Notes: generated by a model not told the origin, from the letters alone. A DNA stretch of 64,000 nucleotides from Mitsuokella sp. oral taxon 131 str. W9106 (GCF_000469545.1 NZ_KI273058.1:181102-245101), one strand, 5' to 3'; shown: positions 32,968 through 41,893, numbered from the stretch's first letter. Numbers and translations are program-made.

Positions 32968-33006
32968 ATAAATTTCATAAAACTCTTTATTCCTTCAAAA
33001 ATAAAA

Positions 33007-33037
33007 GCATGTAAAGAAAAATTATTTCTTTACATGC
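33007..33037 (-). terminator. Terminator of the glycerate operon
   Basis: GCATGTAAAGAAA and its complement form a 13-bp stem around a five-base loop; on the minus strand TTTTATTTTT follows. It ends transcription from the glycerate kinase gene. The 130 bases between it and that gene hold no feature I can support. Confidence 0.8.
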
Positions 33038-33167
33038 AAGGGATGGATTTCTTGTTTGCACGTACGCCTTAGGTTGGAAATCGCTGCCGCCAGCAGACGT
33101 CCTCGCGCGCAATATCGAAATTGCGTTCCTCGTGCTTTCGGGGCTTTGCCTCATGGGGACGATTCCC

Positions 33168-34316
33168 TCAACGGCAAGGCGCAAGTAGTCCGAGAACCTG
33201 CCGCGCCGTCCGCGCGAGGTTTTCACGCGCCGTCGCGGGATGCATGGCCTTATCGAGTGCCATGGGCATGGAGAGAATCGGGAAAAAGGCGTCGATTCCC
33301 GCTGCATTGACCGCTTCTGCACCGCGCTTTGCGCCGCCGCAGAGCGCGACGGTGCGGCAGGCGGGGCGGCATTTCTTCGCGAGGGCGGCGACGGCGACGG
33401 GCGCTTTTCCCATGGCACTCTGTTCGTCCATGCATCCCTCGCCCGTGATGAGGAGGTCGGCACGGGCGAGCGCCTCGCGTATCGCGGGAATCGCCGATAG
33501 GATGAGAGCGCCGCCGGGCACGAGTGAGCCGCCAAGAAAGGCGGAGAAGGCAAAGCCTAGCCCGCCTGCCGCGCCCGCGCCCGCACGATCCATCGCCGCC
33601 ACGCCCGTGGCGCGTCCGGCGATTTCGGCGAAGTGACGGATGTCGGCGTCCATGCGCGTGACGATTTCAGGCGTCGCGCCCTTTTGCGGGCCGTAGACGG
33701 CGGAGCAGCCGTTTTTGCCGCAGAGCGGGTTCGTCACGTCGCAGGCGATGGAAAATGCCGCTTCGCGCACTGCGCCGTCCAGCGCCGCGAGGTCGATCAC
33801 GGCAACGTCCCCAAGATCGCCTCCTGTGATGCCGGCGGGCGAGCCGTCCGTCTTTTGAAACCGCACGCCGAGCGCCGAGAGCATGCCGAGACCGCAGTCG
33901 TTCGTCGCGCTGCCGCCGATGCCGATGATGAAGCGCCGGCAGCCTCTGTGCGCGGCGGCGCGTATGAGCTCGCCGACCCCGTACGTCGTCGTGCGGAGCG
34001 GATTGCGTTTTTCCGTTGGGACCATCGGCAGGCCTGCCGCGTCTGCCATCTCGATGACGGCGGTCTGCGTCTTGGGCAGATAGCCATAGCGGCTTTCGAT
34101 TGGCTCGCCGAGCGGGCCCGTTACCGCCACGTGCTCGATGCTGCCGCCTAGCCCTGCCGTGAGCGCCTCGACCGTTCCCTCGCCGCCATCGGCGAGCGGA
34201 AAAACGCGCACCTGTGCGGATGGGTCACGCGCGAGAAGCCCGTTTCGTGCGGCCTCGCCTGCTTCGAGGGAGGAAAGGCAGCCTTTGAAGGAATCGATTG
34301 CTACGACGATATTCAT
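33168..34316 (-). CDS. glxK: Glycerate kinase (GlxK/GarK type)
   Basis: 382 residues from the ATG at 34316, GGGAG upstream. Full-length type 1 glycerate kinase: MNIVVAIDSFKGCLSSLEAGEAARNG start, PLADGGEGTVEAL, GIGGSATNDCGLGML, CDVTNPLCGKNG and ITGEGCMDEQSAMGKAP. It phosphorylates D-glycerate with ATP, to 2-phosphoglycerate in the bacterial type. It lies 46 bases after the GntP-type permease, which probably brings in the substrate. Confidence 0.92.
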   Translation of the reverse strand: MNIVVAIDSFKGCLSSLEAGEAARNGLLARDPSAQVRVFPLADGGEGTVEALTAGLGGSIEHVAVTGPLGEPIESRYGYLPKTQTAVIEMADAAGLPMVPTEKRNPLRTTTYGVGELIRAAAHRGCRRFIIGIGGSATNDCGLGMLSALGVRFQKTDGSPAGITGGDLGDVAVIDLAALDGAVREAAFSIACDVTNPLCGKNGCSAVYGPQKGATPEIVTRMDADIRHFAEIAGRATGVAAMDRAGAGAAGGLGFAFSAFLGGSLVPGGALILSAIPAIREALARADLLITGEGCMDEQSAMGKAPVAVAALAKKCRPACRTVALCGGAKRGAEAVNAAGIDAFFPILSMPMALDKAMHPATARENLARTARQVLGLLAPCR

Positions 34317-34362
34317 ATTGCCAGCTCCCTTTTCTTGAAGACTCGGATCTTTTGGAGACAGG

Positions 34363-35748
34363 TCATAGCAGAATGAGAGAGGCGGCAAAGATGGAAATCA
34401 TGGAGACGATGCCGACGACAAGCGTCATCATCGTCTGCGTGCGATAGCCGTCCTGTGGATCCATGCCCGTGAAGTTCGTGACGACCCAGAAATAACTGTC
34501 GTTTGCATGCGAGACGGTCATTGCGCCTGCACCGATTGCCATGACGGTGAGAAGCGCCGCCATCGGCGTCGTGAGGCCGAGCGCCGTCATCATCGAGGCG
34601 CTGTCGGAGAACATGCCCATGATGCCGGCCGTCGTCGTGATGGCAACCGTCGAAGAGCCCTGCGCCGTCTTTAAGATGGCAGAGATGACAAACGGGAAGA
34701 AGATACCGACACTTGCGAGGAATGCCGCATTGGTCTTCATGAATTCGACGAACCCTGCCGCCGAGATGACCTTGCCGAGCACAGCACCGGCTGCCGTGAT
34801 GAAGAGGATGGGTCCGACCGTCTTGAGCGTTTCCTCCGTGACTTGGTAGAACATTCCCATTTTGCTCGTCGCAAACAGCAGGTAGACCGTGAAGAGCAGG
34901 CCGATGATCAAGGCGATGATCGGCGTGCCGAGGAACTTCAGTCCCGTCGCGGCAGCGCCTTCCATGCCTGCCATTGCGGCAACCGAGCCGAGCGCCATGA
35001 GGAGAATCGGCACGATGATCGGAGCGAAGGAAGCGCCTGCACTCGGCAGTCTGCCGTACTCGGCGACGAGCGCATCGTAGTCCTTTTCGACCGTATCGGA
35101 GGCGCCCTCCGGGTCTTGGATCTGGATGTCCTGATTGGCGATATGGCGCGAGAAGAGATAGGCAGCGATCAGCGCGGGGATGGAGGCGGCGATGCCGACC
35201 AAGATGACGGCGGCGAGATCGTCCGCGAGTCCCAAGAAGCCTGCAGCGGCAATCGGTCCCGGCGTCGGCGGGATAAAGACGTGCGAGACGTATAGGCCGC
35301 CTGAGAGCGCGACCGCCATGCCGACGGGGCTTGCATTCCTGAGCTTCTTGCAGAGCGCCTTGCGAATGGGGTTCAGGATGACGAACCCGCTGTCGCAGAA
35401 TACGGGAATCGAGACGATCCAGCCCATCAGCATGATGGCGAGCTGCGGATGCTTCTCGCCGACGCAGCGGATGACGACATCGGCGAGGCGGATCGCGCCG
35501 CCCGTGCGCTCCAGCACGAGACCGATCAATGCCCCGAGGATGATGACGAGGCCAATGCTGGAGAAAATGCCGGAAAAGCCCGCGCCGACAATGCCCGGGA
35601 TCTTCGCAAGCGGCAGCCCGACGGCGATGGCAAGCAGAAGCGACGTGCCCATCAGCGAGAGAAACGGATGGATCTTGAGCTTGGAGATGGCGACAATCAT
35701 TACGACGATTGCCAAGAAAAATGTGATGAGAAGCGGGATGCCGGTCAT
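34363..35748 (-). CDS. GntP-family organic acid permease (gluconate or glycerate)
   Basis: 461 residues, AAGGAGG upstream, about 12-14 membrane segments. GntP family motifs: SIPVFCDSGFVILNPI, HVFIPPTPGPIAAAG, GSSTVAITTTAGI and SHANDSYFWVV. Members are proton symporters for gluconate and related acids. As it is paired only with a glycerate kinase and CdaR, D-glycerate is a likely substrate; gluconate cannot be excluded. Confidence 0.88.
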   Translation of the reverse strand: MTGIPLLITFFLAIVVMIVAISKLKIHPFLSLMGTSLLLAIAVGLPLAKIPGIVGAGFSGIFSSIGLVIILGALIGLVLERTGGAIRLADVVIRCVGEKHPQLAIMLMGWIVSIPVFCDSGFVILNPIRKALCKKLRNASPVGMAVALSGGLYVSHVFIPPTPGPIAAAGFLGLADDLAAVILVGIAASIPALIAAYLFSRHIANQDIQIQDPEGASDTVEKDYDALVAEYGRLPSAGASFAPIIVPILLMALGSVAAMAGMEGAAATGLKFLGTPIIALIIGLLFTVYLLFATSKMGMFYQVTEETLKTVGPILFITAAGAVLGKVISAAGFVEFMKTNAAFLASVGIFFPFVISAILKTAQGSSTVAITTTAGIMGMFSDSASMMTALGLTTPMAALLTVMAIGAGAMTVSHANDSYFWVVTNFTGMDPQDGYRTQTMMTLVVGIVSMISIFAASLILL

Positions 35749-35809
35749 AATGAAACCTCCTTTTCACAATAGATCGATTATGTATTGAACTAAAGCTATT
35801 GTAGCATAG

Positions 35810-35858
35810 AAAAGCAGCAGGGGAATATGTCTTCTAGAACATATTTCCTGCTGCTTTT
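35810..35858 (-). terminator. Long hairpin after cdaR
   Basis: AAAGCAGCAGG...AATATGT pairs with ACATATT...CCTGCTGCTTT, about 18 pairs with one bulge. It lies 18 bases past the cdaR stop and ahead of the permease gene, so it separates the two transcripts. Confidence 0.7.
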
Positions 35859-35876
35859 ATGGTCTTTTCTATAAGG

Positions 35877-37004
35877 TCAGACGAGCTGCTTCACTTCGGG
35901 ATAGAAGTAGAGGACGAGATAGAAGACGGCGCTTGCGCGCAGGGAGCGTGGGTCGTAGCCCGTGCGCCGGGCGATTTTCCGCAGATGCTGCTGGAGGGTG
36001 TTCTTGTGGATGTAGAGCGCAGCGGCGGTCTTTGCAATCGAGCCGTCGTACTCGTAGTAACATTCGAGCGTGCGGAGCGCTGCCTCGCGTTCGAGCGGCG
36101 TGTAGCCGTGAAAGATTTTCTCGATGTAGTCGCGCTTCGCGCTGAGCGGGATGAAGTCGGCGACGATTTCCATATTGATTTCGGCGTAGCTCTTGATGGA
36201 TACATTGCCCTTGCGGCGGCAGGAGGCGAGCGCCTTCTGTGCCTGCAGGTAAGCCGTGTGCAGATGCGTGTTGTCGGCGGCGGGCGCATCGATGCCGATG
36301 CAGAGCGTGGGGGAAAATGCGGCGGCATGACGTAAAAGATCCCGTGCGAAGGCAGCAATTTCCTCGTCGTCCGAAATGCTCGTCAGAAGCACGATGTTCT
36401 GCCCCATCATTGTGCAGCGGCAGCATGGATCGCAGCGGCATGCGTCTGCCTCAAGCGCGCGGCAGATATCATGCAGGTCGTGCGAAGCATGGTCCTTTAG
36501 ACCCGCGACGAGCACGCGGCGCGGAATGAGAAGGTCGATGCCGAGACCATGCCCGCGCTCCATATTCGATTTCGTCAGGAAGGTCTCGCTTGCCGTCAGA
36601 AGCTCTTCGAGAAAGGCATGTTTCTGCCGCTCGCGTGAAGCCTGCTCGCGCAGGTGTTCCTGCTCGTGGACGAGCAGTTCCGTCATCTTGCGGATGACAT
36701 TGGCGAGCGGCAGGATCGTATCGTAGCCGCCCGTGATGCCAAGGACGCCGATCGGCGCGCCCGATGCCTTCAGCATGAAATTTGTCCCCGGACGCGCGCC
36801 GGGGTAGTCGTGCGTGGTGAAGATCCGAAGCTCGTCCAAATTTTCGGCGATGATGCGCGCGGCTCCGCCGTGATACGTTCCGACGCGATTCGGATCGGTG
36901 CTCGCGATGATGTGTCCCGTTGTGTCCATCAAATTGATTTTTTGCGGCAGGACGCTGTTGATCTCGCGTACGATTGCCATAGCCTGCTGCGTTTCCAGTT
37001 GCAT
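35877..37004 (-). CDS. cdaR: CdaR-type sugar-diacid/glycerate regulator
   Basis: 375 residues. The N-terminal diacid-recognition domain (about 1-135; QQAMAIVREINSVLPQKINLMDTTGHIIASTDPNRVGTYH) is followed by a linker and the C-terminal PucR-type helix-turn-helix (YEYDGSIAKTAAALYIHKNTLQQHLRKI). In E. coli CdaR activates glycerate, glucarate and galactarate genes in response to these acids. Here it precedes the permease and glycerate kinase on the same strand and very likely controls them. Confidence 0.9.
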   Translation of the reverse strand: MQLETQQAMAIVREINSVLPQKINLMDTTGHIIASTDPNRVGTYHGGAARIIAENLDELRIFTTHDYPGARPGTNFMLKASGAPIGVLGITGGYDTILPLANVIRKMTELLVHEQEHLREQASRERQKHAFLEELLTASETFLTKSNMERGHGLGIDLLIPRRVLVAGLKDHASHDLHDICRALEADACRCDPCCRCTMMGQNIVLLTSISDDEEIAAFARDLLRHAAAFSPTLCIGIDAPAADNTHLHTAYLQAQKALASCRRKGNVSIKSYAEINMEIVADFIPLSAKRDYIEKIFHGYTPLEREAALRTLECYYEYDGSIAKTAAALYIHKNTLQQHLRKIARRTGYDPRSLRASAVFYLVLYFYPEVKQLV

Positions 37005-37080
37005 AGCCTTCGCTTCCTTTTCTGCCTCGTATTATAGCATGACGATAAACATACGGAAAGAAAAAGAGAGGAGCACGGCG

Positions 37081-37108
37081 GCGTATGGCGTATGGCGTAT
37101 GGTATAAT
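37081..37108 (+). repeat. Three 7-base repeats ending at a -10 box
   Basis: GCGTATG occurs three times in a row (37081-37101), directly followed by G and TATAAT (37103-37108). The repeat fills the promoter spacer region of the zinc-ribbon gene. Confidence 0.6.
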
Positions 37109-37136
37109 GATCCTAGCGGAAAGGAGAGATGGCGAT

Positions 37137-37649
37137 ATGGAACGCTATTGTACCAATTGCGGCAAGCCATTGAAGGCGGTGGATCGTTTTTGTGCGAACT
37201 GCGGGAAACCATGCCCGATTTCTTCGCGTGAGCGTGCCGCGCCCTCTTGCAGTGCCGTGCGCAGGGAAGAGCCGAGCGGCCTTTGGAAATTCCTCGCAGG
37301 CTCGGCGCTCGGCGTAATGGTCGCCAATCTCTTCGGACACGCCTCTCATGACGCACAGGCAAATGCCATGGCGCAGGCTTCGGCGGCGGACCATCATGCT
37401 CAGGGCGGCGATGCGGATTACGATGCCTACCTGGAGGGCTATCGGGAAGGGCATCAGGACGCGCTGGACGACGACTTCCGCGAGCCTGTCGATTATGGCG
37501 ACGAAGACGATGCGGACGCCTATGCGTACGATGGGGGACGCGATGACGACATGGACATGGATTCCGACTGCGATGACGATTGTGACGACGGCTACGGGGA
37601 CGGCTATGATGACTTCGATGATTGCGATGATTACGATGAAGAAGACTGA
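37137..37649 (+). CDS. Zinc-ribbon protein with Asp-rich C-terminal tail
   Basis: 170 residues from the ATG at 37137, AAGGAG upstream. The N-terminus is a zinc ribbon: CTNCGKPLKAVDRFCANCGK. A hydrophobic stretch near 55-70 (LWKFLAGSALGVMVANLFG) may touch the membrane. Residues 95-170 are extremely acidic, mostly Asp with Gly, Tyr and a few Cys (for example DDDMDMDSDCDDDCDDGYGD). No function is known to me. Metal binding by the tail is a guess. Confidence 0.7.
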   Translation: MERYCTNCGKPLKAVDRFCANCGKPCPISSRERAAPSCSAVRREEPSGLWKFLAGSALGVMVANLFGHASHDAQANAMAQASAADHHAQGGDADYDAYLEGYREGHQDALDDDFREPVDYGDEDDADAYAYDGGRDDDMDMDSDCDDDCDDGYGDGYDDFDDCDDYDEED

Positions 37650-37733
37650 GCGATAAAGAGGGGATAGGATTGTAGTCCCCCAACAAAAGTTAGATTCTCT
37701 AGGGCAGGTCAAACTTAGAGGAGGAAGACCCTG

Positions 37734-38162
37734 CTAAAATAGCGCGAGCATCAAGCCGCCGACCGCAATCAAGGCAATCGCGGCGGCGTGCAGGAGGCTG
37801 ACTTCCTCGTGAAAAAGAATGACGGCAAGCACGACGGCGAAAACGACGCTGAGCTTGTCGATGGGAGCGACCTGCGAAACCGTTCCTGTTTTTAGCGCCA
37901 TGAAGTAAAAGAGCCACGACGTCGCGCCTGCGATGCCGCTGAGCGTGATGAAGAGGAGCGCCTTGCGGTCGGCAAAGACGGCGCCGAGGCCTGCCGTATG
38001 CCCCTCCACAGCCATGACGCCGATGAGGAACATCGCCATGATGACGGCGCGGACAGCAGTCGCGGCGCTGCTGTCGAGTCCCGCAAGTCCGACCTTGCCG
38101 AAGATGGAAACAAGTGCAGCGGAAATCGCTGACAGCAGGGCGAAAACGAGCCATGAAGGCAT
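37734..38162 (-). CDS. EamA/DMT-family transporter, single-domain
   Basis: 142 residues from the ATG at 38162. One EamA unit with four to five membrane segments: LVFALLSAISAALVSIFGKVGLAGLDS, VRAVIMAMFLIG, SGIAGATSWLFYFMALKTG and the typical PIDKLSVVFAVVLAVILFHEEVS. Such half-size proteins probably work as dimers. The substrate is unknown. Two TATAAT-like sequences on the minus strand near 38270-38285 may serve as its promoter. Confidence 0.8.
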   Translation of the reverse strand: MPSWLVFALLSAISAALVSIFGKVGLAGLDSSAATAVRAVIMAMFLIGVMAVEGHTAGLGAVFADRKALLFITLSGIAGATSWLFYFMALKTGTVSQVAPIDKLSVVFAVVLAVILFHEEVSLLHAAAIALIAVGGLMLALF

Positions 38163-38190
38163 AGGAAGGACTTCCTTTCTGCTTGGCACA

Positions 38191-38244
38191 CTGCGATGAT
38201 TGGATCGAGTTGGTGCCCTGCGATGATCGGATCGAGCTGTTTGG
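38191..38244. repeat. 27-bp direct repeat, two copies
   Basis: CTGCGATGATTGGATCGAGT... (38191-38217) is followed at once by CTGCGATGATCGGATCGAGC... (38218-38244). It lies upstream of the EamA gene, with no known role. Confidence 0.6.
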
Positions 38245-38365
38245 GGGCAGAAGCGGGTTGAATTTATTATAGCGTAATTATAGCGTAAAAAAACAGTGCG
38301 TCATCCGAAAAATCGTCCGTTTTAAGCGGGCAGGAAGAAGGGAATGGGGATGGGATCTGCTGCCA

Positions 38366-38394
38366 TTGATTTTCGTCAGGGGATTTGCTATAAT
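38366..38394 (+). promoter_or_regulatory. Sigma-A promoter of the thiamine-transport operon
   Basis: TTGATT (38366-38371), 17 bases, TATAAT (38389-38394). The TPP aptamer begins 20 bases downstream. Confidence 0.75.
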
Positions 38395-38413
38395 AAGCGC
38401 AAACAGAATAGTT

Positions 38414-38503
38414 AAGATCTTGGGAGTCTCGTTCGGGAGGCTGAGAGTGTATGAAACAGACCAATATCATCTGATCAACTTCATGGTTGCGTAGAGAGTA
38501 TCT
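38414..38503 (+). promoter_or_regulatory. TPP riboswitch (THI element)
   Basis: The outer stem AAGAT/ATCTT encloses conserved TPP-aptamer blocks: GGGAG, GGCTGAGAG, then ACC...CTGATC and ATGGTTGCGTAGAGA. The downstream terminator and the thiamine-precursor transporter genes agree. Thiamine pyrophosphate binding should switch the operon off. Confidence 0.9.
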
Positions 38504-38536
38504 TAAACAATACATGCGTTTTGCACACGGAATATG

Positions 38537-38574
38537 CCCCCTTTCAAGGCTTCATCATCTTGAAGGGGGTTTTT
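38537..38574 (+). terminator. Riboswitch expression-platform terminator
   Basis: CCCCCTTTCAAG pairs with CTTGAAGGGGG (one bulge), followed by five T. The 3' arm contains GAAGGGGG, the only ribosome binding site for the TTG start at 38578, so folding would also hide it. Confidence 0.88.
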
Positions 38575-38577
38575 GCG

Positions 38578-39204
38578 TTGCAACATGTTTCGTATGAAGG
38601 CTGCCGCGTCGGCGTGCCCGGATCGCACCTCGACATCACGGGCGCCCGTTTCAGCCTGATGCCGATGTCCGATGATTTCCTTGCCATTATCCTAGGCGCG
38701 ATACAGAAGGTCAATCGAACTAAGGTTTGGGCAAAGACGGATCCTACTTCGACGGTTTACCGAGGCGGCAGCACGGAAGTTTTCGATGCGCTGAAAGCGT
38801 GTTTTGTCTTCAGCTACCGCCCGCGCGTCCATGCTTCGCTTGAAGCCACGATTTCGAAAGGCTGTCCGGGCGATGTGGATGCGGATGCCGCCCTGTCCTT
38901 TGATGGAAGCCGTGTCAATGAATCCGCCAGCCAAGCGATTCATTTCCCTGTCATTGGCAAGTTTTCCGTCTACCCGATGGGCACGGGGGACTATATGCAT
39001 TGCATTGAAACCGTGATCAATCGCGGCATAGACAAGGGAATTGTTACGGGAACGGGACATTACGTCACATTTCTTGGCGGCGATGTGCATGAAGTGTTTC
39101 GTTATATCGAAGAGGTATTCCATGAATTGGATGCAAACGTGAGCCATTTTGTGATTCAATTGACGCTGCTGTGCAATTTGCCGGAGGGAGAAGCACATGA
39201 ATAA
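38578..39204 (+). CDS. ykoF: YkoF, thiamine/HMP-binding protein
   Basis: About 208 residues from a TTG start at 38578 with GAAGGGGG eight bases upstream, inside the terminator arm. YkoF has two repeats of a ferredoxin-like fold that bind thiamine or its pyrimidine precursor; the halves GARFSLMPMSDDFLAIILGAIQKV and GKFSVYPMGTGDYMHCIETVI show this repeat. First gene of the TPP-controlled operon. Its end overlaps ykoE by eight bases. Confidence 0.88.
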   Translation: MQHVSYEGCRVGVPGSHLDITGARFSLMPMSDDFLAIILGAIQKVNRTKVWAKTDPTSTVYRGGSTEVFDALKACFVFSYRPRVHASLEATISKGCPGDVDADAALSFDGSRVNESASQAIHFPVIGKFSVYPMGTGDYMHCIETVINRGIDKGIVTGTGHYVTFLGGDVHEVFRYIEEVFHELDANVSHFVIQLTLLCNLPEGEAHE

Positions 39205-39763
39205 GAAACCATTGCGTCTGCGCGATTTTTTGTTGATCAGTTTCATCTGTGTGCTGTTTGGCGTATTCTATCTGTCGGCGGTTTACGCGGGCGGCATGCT
39301 TGGCGGGCTTTTAGCTCCCATGGGGCTGGGAATTTTAGGCTACGAGCCGTTTTACGGCATTTGGTTTATGGCACCCGTCTTTACGCTCTGCATCATTCGC
39401 AAGCCCGGAATCGGGATCCTTACGGAAATCATCGCGGCTGCAATCGAAGTGCTTTTGGGCAATATGTTTGGCGTGATTGTTTTGGTCAGCGGGTTTATTC
39501 AGGGGCTTGGCGTGGAGCTCGCATTCCTGAGCCGGAAGTACGCGAATATCACATACGGCACGACGATGCTCGGCGCTGTGCTTGCGACGGTTTTTTCTTT
39601 TCTGTGGACGGGATTCCGCAGCAATTACCTCGCTCTCGATTGGCACGTTGTAACGGCGATCTTCATCATCCGTTTGCTGTCGGCGCTTTTCTTCACCGGG
39701 TATCTAAGCAAGCTCCTATGCGACAAGCTGCTGGAAACGGGCGTGGTGAAGGCGCGTGGATAA
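39197..39763 (+). CDS. ykoE: YkoE, membrane substrate-binding component (ECF-S) for thiamine precursor
   Basis: 188 residues with about five or six membrane segments; family motifs LRDFLLISFICVLFGVFYL, LGYEPFYGIWFMAP and AEIIAAAIEVLLGNMFG-like text (ILTEIIAAAIEVLLGN). YkoE is the S component that captures hydroxymethylpyrimidine or thiamine for the energy-coupling module encoded by the next two genes. Confidence 0.9.
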   Translation: MNKKPLRLRDFLLISFICVLFGVFYLSAVYAGGMLGGLLAPMGLGILGYEPFYGIWFMAPVFTLCIIRKPGIGILTEIIAAAIEVLLGNMFGVIVLVSGFIQGLGVELAFLSRKYANITYGTTMLGAVLATVFSFLWTGFRSNYLALDWHVVTAIFIIRLLSALFFTGYLSKLLCDKLLETGVVKARG

Positions 39764-41180
39764 GCGCGATACGATCCTGCGCCTCCGCAATGCCCGCTTG
39801 GAAATCGGCGGGACGACGCTGTTTTCTAGCCTTTCCATGGAAGCAAGAGCAGGTGAAATCGTCCTGCTCGCCGGCAGGAGCGGCGTCGGAAAGAGCAGCC
39901 TCATGCACGTCATCAGCGGCTATTATCCCAATGAAGATGCTGCAGTGGACTGTGAACAATTAGAGGTCGCAGGGCATGATCTGCGCGGCAAAAGCCTTTT
40001 GGAACGAACGCGTTACGTGCGATCGGTATTTCAAAATGCGCGATTGTCGTTTGCGATGGCAACGCCTTACGAAGAGATGCTATTCTGCTTGGAAAATTTT
40101 TGCGCTCCGGTCCATCAGATGGAAGAACGGGTCATGGAACAGGCGAGGGCGTGCAGGATACAGCCTCTTTTGCATCGCGAATTTGCCATGCTGTCAGGCG
40201 GCGAGCTGCAAAAGGTCGCCTTTGCCTGTGCAAGCCTCGTAGAGGCGCCTCTGTATTTGCTGGACGAACCCTTTGCCAATATCGACGAGGAAAGCATCCC
40301 GTATTTCATCGAGCGGATCAAGCGGTGGGCAGGGCAGGGGAAGGCGGTCTGCGTCATTGACCATCGGCTGGATTTTTGGGATTGGGTGGATCGTTGGTAC
40401 CTGTTGGATGAAAGGGGAACGCTGCAAATTATCGGGGTGCCGCTCTCCGCTGCGGATACCGAAAGCCTGAAAGAGAATGGCCTAGTCGGAGACTTGCCGC
40501 CAAAATCGGCGAAACCAGAATGGCGGTATCCGCAGAGAGAAGTGCTCCGCCTTCAGGATGTGTCCATTTTTGTTTCCCCGGACGAGCCGCTCGTCCGGAA
40601 TATCCATGTCCGCCTTCATGAAGGAGAGATGGCGGCGCTCATCGGGGCGAGCGGCGCCGGCAAGACGAGTTTTTTCAGGGCACTGTTGAAGCAGTGCCCC
40701 TTTCGCGGAAGCATTGAGCTATTGGGACGACCGTTGGGAAAAGTGAAAAAGAAGGAACTCTACGCGAGCGTAGGGCTTGTGTTTCAAGACCCGTCTCTGC
40801 AATTTATGGCCGTGCGGGTCAGCGAGGAGATTCGAATCAGCTTTCCGCATCTGCCTGAAGCGGCGCGGCGGGAATGGATGGGCAGGTTCCATTTTGATGC
40901 CGTGCAAGACGTATCGCCTTGGCTCATCAGCCAAGGACAGCAACGCCGCCTGGCATTTTTGACGATGGCATGCGGGGATAAGAAGATTCTTTTGGTGGAC
41001 GAGCCGACCTACGGGCAGGATTTCCAACATGCCTGCCTCATCATGACGCTGCTGCAAGGCTTGTGCCGACGAGGGCTTGCCTGCATTTTTGCGAGCCACG
41101 ACCGACGCTTTGTCAACCAATTTGCGCATCAAGTGATGCGGATCCGCGACGGAAGGATGGAGGTTCTTTGCCATGCGTGA
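39756..41180 (+). CDS. ykoD: YkoD, double ATPase of the ECF-type thiamine-precursor transporter
   Basis: 474 residues from a GTG overlapping the ykoE stop. Two ABC domains in one chain. First: Walker A AGRSGVGKSS, signature LSGGELQK, Walker B LYLLDEPFANID. Second: Walker A GASGAGKTS, a degenerate signature ISQGQQRR, Walker B ILLVDEPTYGQD. It drives transport together with YkoC and YkoE. Confidence 0.92.
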   Translation: MDKRDTILRLRNARLEIGGTTLFSSLSMEARAGEIVLLAGRSGVGKSSLMHVISGYYPNEDAAVDCEQLEVAGHDLRGKSLLERTRYVRSVFQNARLSFAMATPYEEMLFCLENFCAPVHQMEERVMEQARACRIQPLLHREFAMLSGGELQKVAFACASLVEAPLYLLDEPFANIDEESIPYFIERIKRWAGQGKAVCVIDHRLDFWDWVDRWYLLDERGTLQIIGVPLSAADTESLKENGLVGDLPPKSAKPEWRYPQREVLRLQDVSIFVSPDEPLVRNIHVRLHEGEMAALIGASGAGKTSFFRALLKQCPFRGSIELLGRPLGKVKKKELYASVGLVFQDPSLQFMAVRVSEEIRISFPHLPEAARREWMGRFHFDAVQDVSPWLISQGQQRRLAFLTMACGDKKILLVDEPTYGQDFQHACLIMTLLQGLCRRGLACIFASHDRRFVNQFAHQVMRIRDGRMEVLCHA

Positions 41181-41862
41181 CCGATTGAACCCCGGCGTGC
41201 AGGTGGTCGCCTCGTTCCTTTTGTCGGTGCTCATTCTCGTGACGCATTCGTGGAAGCTCAATCTTTCGCTCGCGCTCCTGTCGCTCATTTGCATTGCCCT
41301 TTTCCGGCGGACGCCATGGCGGCACATAGTGCGGCTTTTGCTGGGACTGCTCTTTGTCGCGGGCGTTTATTTCTGGGCGGCGTACGTCCATCCAAATCCG
41401 GAGCATGTCATAGATTCCGCCAAGGATGCCGTTTGGTTTGCTGCGCTTGAGATGGGAAGCCGGATTTTCGCATTGGGCGCTATTGGCATCAGCCTTTGCG
41501 TGTCGATTGAAAGGAATTATTTCGTCGCGAGCCTCATTCGGCAATTCAGGGTACCCATCCCGATTGCGTATAGCGTCCTGGTCGCGATCCACTTTTTGGG
41601 GCTGATTCAAAATTCGTATCGGCAAGCGGAATTGGCGCTGAGGATGCGAGGCCTTTCGGGGCTGTCTGCCCGTTTTCGGGCATTGCTCACGATGCTGGTA
41701 CGGCTGATTCGCCAATCCGAGTATACTGCGATCGCCATGGAAGCGCGGGGGTTTTCCGAGAAGCGCGTGCAAAGGATCAATCCGTCGATTACGAAGTTCG
41801 ATATTGCTTATGTCGCCATGCTGGCCTGTTATGTGCTCGGCATCTTTCATTTCATGCGATAA
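41173..41862 (+). CDS. ykoC: YkoC, EcfT-type transmembrane coupling protein
   Basis: 229 residues, overlapping ykoD by eight bases. Four to five N-terminal membrane segments, then the cytosolic coupling helices with the two EcfT signatures ALRMRGLSG and AMEARGFSE that dock on the ATPase. Last gene of the operon. Confidence 0.92.
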   Translation: MRDRLNPGVQVVASFLLSVLILVTHSWKLNLSLALLSLICIALFRRTPWRHIVRLLLGLLFVAGVYFWAAYVHPNPEHVIDSAKDAVWFAALEMGSRIFALGAIGISLCVSIERNYFVASLIRQFRVPIPIAYSVLVAIHFLGLIQNSYRQAELALRMRGLSGLSARFRALLTMLVRLIRQSEYTAIAMEARGFSEKRVQRINPSITKFDIAYVAMLACYVLGIFHFMR

Positions 41863-41893
41863 AAGAATTGCAGGACTGGCAGGGGGCACGTAT

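Noticed and set aside
33038-33167. Possible small gene or repeat after the glycerate kinase gene
   Set aside because: The only open frames are extensions of antisense frames without start signals, and no second copy was found in the window.
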